Shown piece after piece: positions 25,539 through 34,786 of a stretch of DNA of 64,000 bases (its first letter is position 1; every line of letters starts with the position of its first letter). The stretch comes from Subtercola lobariae (lineage in GTDB: Bacteria; Actinomycetota; Actinomycetes; Actinomycetales; Microbacteriaceae). The position numbers and the translations under genes are program-made. The stretch covers positions 327,035 through 391,034 of the forward strand of contig NZ_BMGP01000006.1 of the NCBI RefSeq assembly GCF_014640255.1, in the 5' to 3' direction. The notes under the pieces were generated by a model, which saw only the letters and a list, made by a program, of their open reading frames with translations, searched no databases and was not told the origin of the DNA.

Positions 25539-26219
25539 TCACACCAGCAGCTGGCCAGCCTCGAAGTCGACCAGCACGCTGTCATGGTGATGACCGAGCC
25601 GGGCGGGCAGATGCGACCCGGGGTACAGCCCGCGCAGCCCCTCAGCGCTCACCGGATTGCCGATGCTCACACGATACGGCGATGCCTCGGGCGGCAAGAC
25701 CGTCATCGTCACGAGATGAATTTCGCGGTCGCGGTAGTCGTGAAATCCCAGGTAGCGCGACGAGACAATGGTGACCGCGATCAGTTTGCCGTTCGCAGTG
25801 AGCCAGTCGGCGCTACCCGTGTCAGCCTCATCCGAGTGCGGCGGCCGGCCCATGCGCACACAGGGCGCAGGTCGAGTGAGGTCGATCGTGATGCGGGTTT
25901 TGTCATGAGCATCCACCCAGACCGCGCGAGACTCGGTGCCAGAATTCAGCTGAGCGATGTGGATGTCGGGCACACGCTGGTAGGCCGTGGCCATGAACGG
26001 CAGCCCGCCTTCGGAGACCACCTGCAACAAAATGGCGCAGGTGGTCTCGTGCATTCCGTCGTCGCCGATGCCCCCGCCGATCAGCGTGTCGCCACCGCGG
26101 CGGCCCGGCGTAACCGAGACGATTGTGCCGTGCCCGGGCACCCCCGTTTTGATCAACTCACTATCGGCCACGCCGAAGGTGCGCGAGGCGGCAGACGACG
26201 CTTTTGAGAAGAATCCCAT
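25539..26219 (-). CDS. Conserved hypothetical protein
   Basis: A 226-residue protein I do not recognise. It opens with GFFSKASSAASRTFGVADSELI. A beta-rich region follows (GTIVSVTPGRRGGDTLIGGG, CAILLQVVSEGGLPFMATAYQRVPDIHIAQL, RAVWVDAHDKTRITIDL). No signal peptide or membrane segment is evident. It begins just left of an untranscribed gap before the small acetyltransferase gene, on the same strand. Codon use is like its neighbours, so it is likely a real gene. Confidence 0.7.
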   Translation of the reverse strand: MGFFSKASSAASRTFGVADSELIKTGVPGHGTIVSVTPGRRGGDTLIGGGIGDDGMHETTCAILLQVVSEGGLPFMATAYQRVPDIHIAQLNSGTESRAVWVDAHDKTRITIDLTRPAPCVRMGRPPHSDEADTGSADWLTANGKLIAVTIVSSRYLGFHDYRDREIHLVTMTVLPPEASPYRVSIGNPVSAEGLRGLYPGSHLPARLGHHHDSVLVDFEAGQLLV

Positions 26220-26287
26220 GCGCCTAGCCTACGTCATAACTGAGAGTTGCTCGAATAAAGCCTTTCGGCCAGCGGCCCCAGCCCGGC

Positions 26288-26575
26288 TCAGCCCCGCTCG
26301 ACCAGCTCGTGGTACTCGGGGTGCTCGTCGATCCAGCGCGCCATGAACGGGCACTGCGGCACCACCTTCAACCCCGTCGAGACCCGCACGTCGTCGAGCG
26401 CACCCTTCACGAGCTCGCCGCCGATACCCTTGCGCCGCCTGGCCGGGTCGACCTCGGTGTGGGTGAAGACAATCTCGTCGCCGTGCAGCCGATAGTCGAT
26501 GAACCCGGCCTCTGCTCCGTCGTCGAGCAGCACGTAGCGATTGTTCTCGGGGTGATTGGTGATCTCGGTACTCAT
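26288..26575 (-). CDS. Small GCN5-related N-acetyltransferase-like protein (YjdJ/NATD1 type)
   Basis: A 95-residue minimal GNAT domain. Conserved pieces are DGAEAGFIDYRLHGDEIVFTHTEVDPARRRKGIG (acetyl-CoA-binding loop RRRKGIG) and VVPQCPFMARWIDEHPEY, typical of the YjdJ/Gtt1 group. The substrate is unknown. ATG 26575 follows GGGAG and is preferred over a start 60 bp upstream that would overlap the divergent methyltransferase region. Confidence 0.88.
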   Translation of the reverse strand: MSTEITNHPENNRYVLLDDGAEAGFIDYRLHGDEIVFTHTEVDPARRRKGIGGELVKGALDDVRVSTGLKVVPQCPFMARWIDEHPEYHELVERG

Positions 26576-26644
26576 CGTGCTCCCGAGGGTACGCCGGGGT
26601 TCTGGCTGGTGCCAGCACCACGCGGGGGCTGTCACAATGAGACA

Positions 26645-27541
26645 ATGCCTGCTACGTCGCCTCCATCTTCGGCACCGGATGCTCAGGCGCTCGGCACCGG
26701 GGGCCGCATCGTTCAGGCGAACAACCTCGACGTACTACCCACCCTCGCCAGCGGGTCGTTCACTCTAATCTACCTCGACCCGCCGTTCAACACCGGCCGC
26801 GTGCAACGGCGGCAGGGCACAACGGCGGTTCGGGCATCCGCCGGCACCGGAACAATCACCGGATTCAAGGGCAACAGTTACGACCGCATCAAGGGCGACC
26901 TGCTGCGCTACGACGATGTTTTCGAGAATTATTGGGAGTTTCTCGAGCCCCGCCTGCTCGAGGCCTGGCGCCTGTTGGCTGACGACGGAACCCTCTACCT
27001 GCACCTCGATTACCGTGAGGCGCACTACGCCAAAGTGCTGCTCGATGCGCTCTTCGGCCGCGAAAGCTTCTTGAACGAGATCATCTGGGCCTACGACTAC
27101 GGGGCGAAGTCGAAGACGCGCTGGCCCACTAAGCACGACACGATTCTGGTCTACGTGAAGAACCCCGACGCCTACTTCTTCAACTCAGAAGAGGTCGACC
27201 GCGAGCCGTACATGGCGCCGGGCCTCGTGACGCCCGAGCGTGCTGCACGCGGCAAGCTGCCCACGGATGTGTGGTGGCACACCATCGTCTCGCCCACGGG
27301 CCACGAGAAGACGGGTTACCCCACCCAGAAGCCCGAGGGCATTCTGCGTCGCATCGTGCAGGCCTCGTCGAGGCCCGATGACGCGGTGCTCGACTTCTTC
27401 GCCGGCAGCGGCACCACCGGCGCCGTGGCCTCGGCCCTCGGCCGTCGCTTCACGCTCGTCGACCAGAATCCCGAGGCCATCGCGGTCATGCGCGCCCGCC
27501 TCCCCGGCGCCACCTTCGAGGCCCTTGACTCTCGAGCCTAA
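26645..27541 (+). CDS. Site-specific DNA methyltransferase (N6-adenine or N4-cytosine), beta-class order
   Basis: Transfers a methyl group from S-adenosylmethionine to an exocyclic amino group in DNA. The catalytic motif DPPFNTG (Asp45) precedes the SAM-binding motif DFFAGSGTTG (Phe252 onward), the order of beta-class enzymes such as CcrM. A YPTQKPEGILRRIV segment is also typical. No endonuclease gene lies nearby, so it appears to be a solitary methylase. The ATG at 26645 gives 298 residues and fits the family; the longer open frame upstream is antisense to the acetyltransferase gene. Recognition sequence unknown. Confidence 0.92.
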   Translation: MPATSPPSSAPDAQALGTGGRIVQANNLDVLPTLASGSFTLIYLDPPFNTGRVQRRQGTTAVRASAGTGTITGFKGNSYDRIKGDLLRYDDVFENYWEFLEPRLLEAWRLLADDGTLYLHLDYREAHYAKVLLDALFGRESFLNEIIWAYDYGAKSKTRWPTKHDTILVYVKNPDAYFFNSEEVDREPYMAPGLVTPERAARGKLPTDVWWHTIVSPTGHEKTGYPTQKPEGILRRIVQASSRPDDAVLDFFAGSGTTGAVASALGRRFTLVDQNPEAIAVMRARLPGATFEALDSRA

Positions 27542-27550
27542 GCGAGTAAT

Positions 27551-27599
27551 ACTCGATTAAGCTCGCGGTCGATTCGGGGGAACTACCGCCTAATCGAGT
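27551..27599. promoter_or_regulatory. Inverted repeat between the methyltransferase and a small exported-protein gene
   Basis: ACTCGATTA (27551-27559) and TAATCGAGT (27591-27599) are perfect inverted 9-mers with a 31-bp spacer, ending 9 bp before the next start codon. It could be an operator or a weak terminator. Confidence 0.4.
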
Positions 27600-27608
27600 G
27601 GGTGGGGC

Positions 27609-27821
27609 ATGTCATCTTCGAAGCACATTGTGCACGGCATTATTGCGGCGTCAGTGGCTATTGCGGTGTCGGCCGTGGGGGTGCAAACGGTACAGGCGGC
27701 AGAAGTGCCGAAGATCTCGCTTGCGACGGTCCGTGATCCCAGCCACCTGCTTCCGCCCTACCCAGGCCCCATTTCGAAATCCGGCGCAAAACGACTTCAG
27801 CCGATGGTCGATCGCGGCTAG
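27609..27821 (+). CDS. Small exported hypothetical protein
   Basis: A 70-residue protein with a Sec-type signal peptide (basic start, hydrophobic GIIAASVAIAVSAVGV, cleavage near VQAAE). That leaves a mature peptide of about 40 residues rich in Pro, Ser and Lys. No known family. It lies after the methyltransferase, behind an inverted repeat, and converges on the transporter gene. Confidence 0.6.
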   Translation: MSSSKHIVHGIIAASVAIAVSAVGVQTVQAAEVPKISLATVRDPSHLLPPYPGPISKSGAKRLQPMVDRG

Positions 27822-27833
27822 GGCCGCCCGAAC

Positions 27834-29777
27834 TCAGCCGTGGCGGGGCTGGCGCGGCTCCTCACCCGCGGGCGCAGCCGGAGCCGCAGGCGCCGTCGAG
27901 GTGGCCGCGGGGGCGGCGGTGCCGGCGCTCGCACCCGCGGCGGAAGGCTCGCCGGCGAAGCCGGGGGCCTCCGCTCCGGCTGCGTCTACCGAGACCGGGA
28001 TGCCGTTTGGCTGCTCTGACGAGGTGCCGGGCTCGATCATCGCGCCCGCGATGTTGGCTGCCGCAACAGCTTCGGCGGCCAGAACGTCGTCACGGGCATC
28101 CAAGTCGCTCGCCTCTTGCATGGCCGACTTCGCACGCAGCGGCGGAGCCTTCAAGAACAGCGCCAGCACGAAGGCCACCACTACGACGGCCAGCGTGATC
28201 CAGAACACCGCAGCGATAGCATACGAGAACCCGCTCAAGAACGGGAACGCGAGTCGCGGGTCGATCACGTTCAAGAACGCCGTGTCGCCGTTCAGCGCGT
28301 TGCCGATGGCGGTGATGTCGTTCGTCTGAATCCAGCCGAGAATCTGCGTGTTCGCCGGGTTGCTGGTGACGCTCGGGTCTGCCGCCGCGGCCGCGATTCC
28401 GGCCTGAGTGGATGGCCACGAGAACGCGTCGGCGACGGTCGTGGGCAGGCGCGTGAAGATGAACGAGAACACGACAGCGGTGCCCAGCGTTCCGCCGATG
28501 GAGCGGAAGAACGTCGAGGCGCTCGTGGCTACGCCGATGTCTCGTGGCCCGACGGAGTTCTGCGATGCGATGGTGAGCGTCTGCATCATCTGGCCGAGCC
28601 CGAGACCGATGACGAACATACCGGTCATCACGTACCAGAGCTGTTTGTCGACCGTCAAGAACGTCATCATGAAGAACCCGATGGCCATTAAAGCCGTGCC
28701 GATGACGGGAAACTTCTTGTACCGCCCGGTGCGCGCGATGAGCTGACCCGAAACGATGGAGGCGATCATCAACCCCAGAATCATGGGCAGCATCAAGAAG
28801 CCCGACTCGGTGGGTGTTGCACCCTTCACGATCTGCAGGTAGAGCGGAACGGTCAGCAGCGCCCCGAACATCCCGAAACCAACGAGCACGCCGAGCACCG
28901 TGGCCACCGAGAACGTCGACGATTTGAACAGTTTCAGCGGTATCAGCGCGTCGTCGCCCATTCGGCGCTCGACGAAGATGAACGCGATGATGCCGATGAA
29001 CGAGAGGGCGTAGCAGGCCCAGGCGCCACCAGAGCCCCAGCCCCAATCGCGGCCCTGCTCGGCGATGAGCAGCAACGGCACGAGTGCAAGCACCACCATC
29101 GCGGCGCCCCACCAGTCGATGCGGGCGTTTCGCTTGGTGTGCGGCAGATGCAGGTACCGCAGCACGACCACGAGCGCCACAACGCCGATGGGAATGTTGA
29201 TCAGAAACACCCAGCGCCAGCCGGTGATGAACAGAATCGAGTCTGCGCCCGAGAGCAACCCGCCGAGCAGCGGGCCGATGACGCTCGCGATACCGAAGGT
29301 CGCCAAGAAGTAACCCTGGTACTTCGCGCGTTCGCGGGGCGCGAGCATGTCGCCCATGATCGCGAGCGGCAGCGCCATCAGCCCACCGGCGCCCGCGCCC
29401 TGGATGCCCCGGAACACCGCCAGCTCGTACATCGAGGTCGACAACCCGGCGAGCAACGACCCCACCAAGAAAATGGTGATGGCGATGATGAACAGCGGCC
29501 GCCGCCCGAAGATGTCAGAGAGCTTGCCGTAGATCGGTGTTGAAATGGTCGACATGATCAGGTAGGCCGTGGTCACCCACGCCTGCAGGCTGAGCCCGTG
29601 CAGATCGTCAGAGATCGTACGCATCGAGGTGCCCACGATGGTCTGGTCGAGGGCGCCTAGGAACATGCCGGCCATGAGTGCGACGATGATCACCAGAATC
29701 TGCCGGTGAGTCATCACTCCGCCCGCGTCTTTGATCTGCTGAGCCCGGTCTTTACCGGTTGTGCTTGTGCGCGACAT
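27834..29777 (-). CDS. MFS drug:H+ antiporter, DHA2 family (14 TM)
   Basis: A proton-driven efflux pump of the EmrB/QacA type in the cytoplasmic membrane. Motifs include GALDQTIVGTSMRTI in TM1 (DHA2 motif D1), GKLSDIFGRRPLF (motif A) and GGLLSGADSILFITGWRWVFLINIPIG (motif C to the WRW segment). About 14 hydrophobic segments are readable. Around 95 C-terminal residues are a soluble Ala/Pro-rich tail. ATG 29777 is preferred over a start 105 bp upstream. The drug substrate cannot be told. Confidence 0.92.
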   Translation of the reverse strand: MSRTSTTGKDRAQQIKDAGGVMTHRQILVIIVALMAGMFLGALDQTIVGTSMRTISDDLHGLSLQAWVTTAYLIMSTISTPIYGKLSDIFGRRPLFIIAITIFLVGSLLAGLSTSMYELAVFRGIQGAGAGGLMALPLAIMGDMLAPRERAKYQGYFLATFGIASVIGPLLGGLLSGADSILFITGWRWVFLINIPIGVVALVVVLRYLHLPHTKRNARIDWWGAAMVVLALVPLLLIAEQGRDWGWGSGGAWACYALSFIGIIAFIFVERRMGDDALIPLKLFKSSTFSVATVLGVLVGFGMFGALLTVPLYLQIVKGATPTESGFLMLPMILGLMIASIVSGQLIARTGRYKKFPVIGTALMAIGFFMMTFLTVDKQLWYVMTGMFVIGLGLGQMMQTLTIASQNSVGPRDIGVATSASTFFRSIGGTLGTAVVFSFIFTRLPTTVADAFSWPSTQAGIAAAAADPSVTSNPANTQILGWIQTNDITAIGNALNGDTAFLNVIDPRLAFPFLSGFSYAIAAVFWITLAVVVVAFVLALFLKAPPLRAKSAMQEASDLDARDDVLAAEAVAAANIAGAMIEPGTSSEQPNGIPVSVDAAGAEAPGFAGEPSAAGASAGTAAPAATSTAPAAPAAPAGEEPRQPRHG

Positions 29778-29945
29778 GAGATTCCTGACCAGAAAACGGC
29801 GAATGGATGCACGAAAAAAGTTTGCGGTGTCTGCAAAGTTACACCCGGCGAAAGATGGGTGCAAGCTGAGAGCGCAGGGCACACTCTCCCGTGGCTCACA
29901 CGCCAGTCATACCGAATCCATAGGTTCGGGTGATGGTCTGGGTGG

Positions 29946-30827
29946 GTGTTAACAACCCGTCGTGCCTTTCTCACCCTCGCTGCCGGTTCTGGCCTGATGG
30001 CGTTGGCGGGGTGCGCGGCGCTCAGTGCCTCGGGTGAGGAATCGAGGGCCGGTACGCCCACTCCGACGCTCTCGGCCGGGCCCGCGGTGACTGCCGCGAG
30101 TGTCGCGATCGGGTCGCTCTCAGGCGGTACGACGGTGCGGTTGACCGGGTCGTCGCTCGCCGAGGTTGTGGGGGTGACGGTGGGGGCGAACCCTGCAGCA
30201 TCCATTGCCCTGATCGACGCGAACACGGTGAGCTTTGTGACGCCGGCGGCCGTCGACTATCAGCCCGCTAACGCGCCGATCACGCTGACTCAGGCCGACG
30301 GAACGGTGATCGACACCGCGAAACAGTTCTCGTACCAGGCGGTTACCTCCGTCGACAAACAGCTGCAGTACGCCTTCACCTATTGGCAGAACTACAACCT
30401 TGCCGAATGGGGAATCTTCAGCGACAACGACTGCGGCAACTTCGTGAACCAGACGCTCGTCGCTCGCGGTTGGGCGCAGAACACCGACTGGTACAGCGAC
30501 TATGTGTCGAACGGTGATTACAGCCTGAGCTGGATTCGCGGCACCGAGATGGACGACTACCTTGCCTCGCGGCCCGACACCACACGCCTCGAGCTGGCCG
30601 ATCGAGCCCGGCTGAAAATCGGTGACGTGGTGATGTTCGACTGGGATCCGCAGAACAACAACGGCCCCGACCACACCATGGTGGTGTCGCGGGTGGTGCC
30701 GAACGACGACGGATCGATCTCGATCAAGCTCGTGGGGCACACCGTCGATGCGCAATACCGCGACCTCGACCAAGCCATCACGGTCGACAACCCGGGGGGT
30801 ACGGCGCACTTCTACAGCATCGCCTGA
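29946..30827 (+). CDS. Lipoprotein with amidase-6-like (CHAP/NlpC-type) domain
   Basis: An exported lipoprotein. The N-terminus combines twin arginines (TTRRAFLTLA) with a lipobox LAGC (Cys23). Residues about 45-125 look like an IPT/TIG-type beta-domain. The C-terminal 165 residues resemble the putative amidase domain (amidase_6): DCGNFVNQTLVARGW supplies the catalytic Cys, and GPDHTMVVSRV the His. It may hydrolyse cell-wall peptides. The start is a GTG. Its 3' end overlaps the convergent Fic gene by 16 bp. Confidence 0.82.
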   Translation: MLTTRRAFLTLAAGSGLMALAGCAALSASGEESRAGTPTPTLSAGPAVTAASVAIGSLSGGTTVRLTGSSLAEVVGVTVGANPAASIALIDANTVSFVTPAAVDYQPANAPITLTQADGTVIDTAKQFSYQAVTSVDKQLQYAFTYWQNYNLAEWGIFSDNDCGNFVNQTLVARGWAQNTDWYSDYVSNGDYSLSWIRGTEMDDYLASRPDTTRLELADRARLKIGDVVMFDWDPQNNNGPDHTMVVSRVVPNDDGSISIKLVGHTVDAQYRDLDQAITVDNPGGTAHFYSIA

Positions 30828-31789
30828 GTCTGAGTCTGATCCCCTCCATAGATGTGGTCGAAGGTGCCCTTCAGCTGCGTGAAATCGCCCGTCTGCTGGT
30901 AGGCGCGGTTGGCGATGATCATGTCGCTACGCGAGCCCGACGGGAGGCAACTCGCCGGGTCGATTGGAATACCGAGGTGCGCGCTCATCCACAGGGTGAA
31001 GACGAACATGGTGCGGCCGTTTCCGTCGCGAAAGGGGTGTACTGCATTGAGTTCGCCACATTCGGCCAGTCGCTCGAGCTTTTCGGGGCGGCTCAACGAC
31101 GTGTTCGCCAACACGAGCTGCAGGTGGGTGAAGATGGCGGTAGCGGCCTCAGAGATTTCGGGGCCCGGGTAGTACTGTTCTCGCACGAGAATTGCCTCGG
31201 GGTCGCCCGGCGCGTACTGGGTGCTGTCGCGGGCGTATCTGACGAGGGGGGTATCTGGGCCGACTCGTTCGGTGCCGGCCCAGTCGAAGATGTCGGAGAA
31301 GATGCGGCGGTGAGTGAGTTTCAGGTGGTCGTAGTCGAAGTAGCCTTCTGCGGGGTTGAAGGTCAACTCGACCAGTCGCAGATGCGTGATCTGAATCTCG
31401 AGTTCGCGAAACAGCCTGGTGTCGTCGATGCCGTCGGGGTGCTCATCGTCAACCAACCGGTTGCGCAGGCCGATGGTGCCGGGAATCAGGTAGTCCTCGA
31501 AGGAGCGAGCTCGAAAGGTGCGACGCTCAGAGCGCCGCAGACCCGCTGCGTGAATGGTCTCGAGCACGGCATCGTCGGCCGACATGCGTTCGGCGGCGAC
31601 AGCGGTGACGCGGGCGCGATGCTGGCCGGCGGCTTCGGGGCCATCGACCATGCTGATGACGGCTTGCGCCCATTGCATTCGCTGCGCGATCTCGTCTGGG
31701 CTGATCGCCGGGTGAGGTGGGCGCGTCGAGTTCGGCGGTGGCGTTGGCTGTGCTGGTTGTGCTGGTTGTGCTTGCCAATCAATCGTCAA
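30812..31789 (-). CDS. Fic-domain protein (AMP transferase-like)
   Basis: A 325-residue protein with the complete Fic active-site motif HPFRDGNGRT (His251), so it should be able to transfer AMP or a related group to a protein hydroxyl. The upstream beta-hairpin and DIFDWAGTERVG segment are typical of bacterial Fic proteins. The N-terminal 40 residues are Pro/Gln-rich. I see no clear (S/T)xxxE(G/N) inhibitory helix within it and no adjacent small antitoxin gene. The likely start is a TTG at 31789. Target unknown. Confidence 0.9.
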   Translation of the reverse strand: MTIDWQAQPAQPAQPTPPPNSTRPPHPAISPDEIAQRMQWAQAVISMVDGPEAAGQHRARVTAVAAERMSADDAVLETIHAAGLRRSERRTFRARSFEDYLIPGTIGLRNRLVDDEHPDGIDDTRLFRELEIQITHLRLVELTFNPAEGYFDYDHLKLTHRRIFSDIFDWAGTERVGPDTPLVRYARDSTQYAPGDPEAILVREQYYPGPEISEAATAIFTHLQLVLANTSLSRPEKLERLAECGELNAVHPFRDGNGRTMFVFTLWMSAHLGIPIDPASCLPSGSRSDMIIANRAYQQTGDFTQLKGTFDHIYGGDQTQTQAML

Positions 31790-31925
31790 TTTGATTCCTC
31801 TACAACCGGGTCATTCGCAAGCTAATAAGAGCTTTCGTCACTTCGTACGATAGCGAAGATGTCTCGCTTTATGCAAGCGGTCTCCCGCTGCTCCCTGCGT
31901 CAGGCGGTCGCTCTAAGCTAGGCGG

Positions 31926-32918
31926 GTGTTGAATTCGTCGCAGCCCGGGCTGCCTTATGCGCCCAAATCGGGGTCTGGGTCGGGGCAGGGCTCTGGGGCC
32001 GGTTCAGGCGAGACAACTGGGCAGCCGTCGGGGTCGGGGTCGGCTCCGGATGCTCACTCCCGCGTCACGGCGCGGCGAGTGGTTGCGGCGTCACTCGTTG
32101 TCATCGTGGTGGCGCTGCTCGTCATCGTGACGGTTGTGGTGGTGAAGGTTGCTGCTCCGCGCGAGTTGGCGGCGGTGGCTGGCACGGCATCGCCGTCTGC
32201 CTCGGGGGAGGGTGCGGCATCCACTGGCCCGACGACGACCGCGACACCGACCGCAACTGACGTGCCGACGCCGGCCCCGCCGACGCCCGCAGGGTTCGAC
32301 AAGACGAAGTACTCCATCGACGACCCGAACAGCATCTGGTTCGTGGTGAATAAGCTGCGGCCGATTGCTGACGGCAAAGATTTCGTTCCGCAGAACCTCG
32401 TCGACCTGCCCGCAGACATGCCGAACCCGAACGACTACCAACTGCGCGGTGACGCCGCAGCTGCGCTCGCGACCATGTTCGCGGCCGCGAAAACCGAGAT
32501 CGGTAAGCAACTCGTCGCCCAGAGCGGCTACCGTTCGTACAGCGTTCAGGTCGACTCGTACAAGTACTACGTCAACCTCGATGGGGTCGCCGGCGCCGAT
32601 CAGACCAGCGCGCGCCCTGGCTTCAGCGAGCACCAGACCGGTCTCGCCATGGATATTCTCGACACGACCAGCGGATGCTCGACCGACGGCCTCTGCTTCA
32701 GCACAACCACCGCGGGGCAGTGGCTGGCGGCGAACGCCTACCGTTTCGGCTACATTCTGCGTTACCCTGCCGACAAGACCGCCGTCACGGGGTACGAGTA
32801 CGAACCGTGGCACTTCAGGTACGTCGGAGTGGATCTCGCGACCGAGATGCACAACACCGGGGTCGAAACCCTCGAGGAGTTCTTCGGCCTGCCAGCGGCG
32901 CCCGGCTACGCCGGGTAG
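31926..32918 (+). CDS. Membrane-anchored D-alanyl-D-alanine carboxypeptidase, M15B (VanY) type
   Basis: Trims terminal D-Ala from peptidoglycan stem peptides outside the membrane. It has a Gly/Ser-rich cytoplasmic start, one transmembrane segment near residues 50-75, and a Ser/Thr/Pro linker (about 80-125). The M15B domain carries the zinc motif SEHQTGLAMD (His236, Asp243) and EPWHFRY (His296). The start is a GTG. Single gene, divergent from the Fic gene. Confidence 0.93.
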   Translation: MLNSSQPGLPYAPKSGSGSGQGSGAGSGETTGQPSGSGSAPDAHSRVTARRVVAASLVVIVVALLVIVTVVVVKVAAPRELAAVAGTASPSASGEGAASTGPTTTATPTATDVPTPAPPTPAGFDKTKYSIDDPNSIWFVVNKLRPIADGKDFVPQNLVDLPADMPNPNDYQLRGDAAAALATMFAAAKTEIGKQLVAQSGYRSYSVQVDSYKYYVNLDGVAGADQTSARPGFSEHQTGLAMDILDTTSGCSTDGLCFSTTTAGQWLAANAYRFGYILRYPADKTAVTGYEYEPWHFRYVGVDLATEMHNTGVETLEEFFGLPAAPGYAG

Positions 32919-33022
32919 CTGCGCTCAGTCTGCGTCGGGTGGCATCTCGTCGCGGCCGTACCGCAGAACCGCGACAGCGACTTTGTGGCTTGTCTGTCGA
33001 GCGGCGCGCGGGCGAGCCCGAG

Positions 33023-34528
33023 TCAGCCGTCGACCTCGGGCAGATGGCCACCCTGGCCGGCCTGGCCGGATGCGGGCGGAAGAGTCGGTGACTGGCTCTG
33101 CCTGGGCTCGGGCGCCGGAGCCGACGGTGACGGGGTGGCGGTGGGCGGTGTTGTCGACGTCGGTGGGGTTGTGGGGGGCACGGTCGGCTGAGTTGTGGGC
33201 GGCACCGTGGGCGGATCGGTCGGCGGCACCGTAGGCGGCGGCGTCGCGGCCGGGTCGATCGTCAGGTCGAGTTCGCGAATTGTCGAGCCCGCGTCATTCG
33301 TCGCTGCGACGGTGAACGAGCTGTGCCCGGCCCTCGTCGGAATTCCCACGATCGCACCCGCCTCCGTATCGATGCGCAACCCGTCGGGAAGGTGCCCGGC
33401 CACCACGCTGAACGCAGGCGCCGGGTCGCCGGTGAACGCGAGCTGACCCCCGCTGTACGCGGAACCTGCGACCGCGTCAGGCAGCATTCTCGTTGAAATC
33501 ACGGGCGACTCCTGACGCTGGATGACCGTGATGTCGCCTGAGGTTTCGTTTGTCACATAGAGCTGCCGAGCATCCGGAGCCACGGCGACAGCAGTCGGGG
33601 CCGAGCCGCCCGTGCTCCACGGTGGGAGAAACTCTGCGGAGTCGACCGAATACGCCGTCATCTGGTTGCCGTTCTCTCCGGTCACGTAGACGGTCTGACC
33701 GTCGGGGCTGACTGCGACGCCTTCGGGGCGGTCGATTCCGGTTGGCATGGGAGCTGAGAAGGTGTGCGTTGCGGTGTCGAAAACCTGAAAGTCGTTCGAG
33801 GTGATGTTCGTGATGTACACGTGCGCGCCGTCGGGGCTGATGGCGGCCCGGGTGGGGTTCGCGCATCCGGAGTGAAGTGTCGGTTCGAAGAGGCCGGTCG
33901 CCGCGTCGTAAATGGCGAGGTCGCCCGAGCCGCTGTCGGTCACATAGGCGTGGGCGCCGTCGGGGCTCACCGTGACGCCTTGCGGGCTGTCGCCCCCGGT
34001 TTTCTCAGGCAGGGCGAAAGTGCCGGTTGCGGTGGTGAAAACGGCGAGGTCGCCCGAGTTGTGATCGACCACGAAAACGTGAGCGCCGTCTGCGCTGACG
34101 GCTACGCCCGTGGGGTCGACACCGCCGGTCGGTATGGATGCCCCGAACCGGCCCGTCACCGTATCGAGTACCGTGAGCGTGCCCGAGTTGGCGTTGACGA
34201 CGTACACGTGCACGCCGTCGGGGCTCACGGCGACCCCATCGGGCTCGGAGCCGCCGGTCTTGATCGGCGCCCCGAACGTGCCCGCCGCAGTGTCGAACAC
34301 CGAGAGGTCGTCAGAGCCGAAGTTGGCCACATACACGTGAGCGCCGTCGGGGCTGACAGCCAGCGCTATGGGGGAGTGTCCGCCCGTTTTCACCGGCGAC
34401 GAGGGGGCCGGTTGGTAGCGCGTGTCGGCCGTGGCGGTTTGGGCGGCGAGCCCGGTAGAGAGCACTGCGAAACTCGCAGCGGCCGCGAGCATCGCTGCGC
34501 GGAACACCTTCAAATTAGATGAGATCAT
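33023..34528 (-). CDS. Secreted YncE-like beta-propeller with Ig-like domain and Pro/Thr-rich tail
   Basis: A 501-residue exported protein. The signal peptide (AAMLAAAASFAVLSTGLAAQTATA) is followed by about seven propeller repeats built on SPDGAHVYVxNxxSxDLxVFDTATGTF, the 'surface protein' YVTN repeat. Then comes a putative-Ig (He_PIG-like) domain (YSGGQLAFTGDPAPAFSVVAGHLPDGL) and a Pro/Thr-rich stalk. The stalk ends in LPEVDG without the hydrophobic tail needed for a sortase anchor, so it is probably released. Function could be adhesion or ligand binding. A G/C palindrome lies 22 bp upstream of the start. Confidence 0.85.
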   Translation of the reverse strand: MISSNLKVFRAAMLAAAASFAVLSTGLAAQTATADTRYQPAPSSPVKTGGHSPIALAVSPDGAHVYVANFGSDDLSVFDTAAGTFGAPIKTGGSEPDGVAVSPDGVHVYVVNANSGTLTVLDTVTGRFGASIPTGGVDPTGVAVSADGAHVFVVDHNSGDLAVFTTATGTFALPEKTGGDSPQGVTVSPDGAHAYVTDSGSGDLAIYDAATGLFEPTLHSGCANPTRAAISPDGAHVYITNITSNDFQVFDTATHTFSAPMPTGIDRPEGVAVSPDGQTVYVTGENGNQMTAYSVDSAEFLPPWSTGGSAPTAVAVAPDARQLYVTNETSGDITVIQRQESPVISTRMLPDAVAGSAYSGGQLAFTGDPAPAFSVVAGHLPDGLRIDTEAGAIVGIPTRAGHSSFTVAATNDAGSTIRELDLTIDPAATPPPTVPPTDPPTVPPTTQPTVPPTTPPTSTTPPTATPSPSAPAPEPRQSQSPTLPPASGQAGQGGHLPEVDG

Positions 34529-34549
34529 CTCAGCAAACTACGACCGGTG

Positions 34550-34567
34550 TGCCCCCAATGGGGGTAA
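34550..34567 (-). promoter_or_regulatory. G/C palindrome upstream of the beta-propeller gene
   Basis: On the minus strand TTACCCCCATTGGGGGCA, 22-39 bp before the start codon. It resembles the palindromes at 8079-8096 and 38417-38433. The remaining space to 34786 holds no gene. Confidence 0.5.
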
Positions 34568-34786
34568 GTGGATGCTCGACACGCCGTGTGGCCCGCGCAC
34601 ATTGTCGCGTGGTGCACTCCGACGTGTCGCGTCGTGTACTTCTAGCTCCGCGACATGCACCCCGCAACTTTCCGTCACCCGTGGCAGCTCAACGGGCGCG
34701 AATCTGCCGGGTGCGCCAGCCACGACCATCCACCTCGCGGTGTCGCGCTACCCGCGACCATCCGCCGCGCGCTGTTCGGCGATGAT

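Noticed and set aside
24857..25774. A 305-residue plus-strand open frame over the lipoate ligase end
   Set aside because: Arg-rich shadow of the lipoate ligase gene and of the antisense hypothetical gene; no domain.
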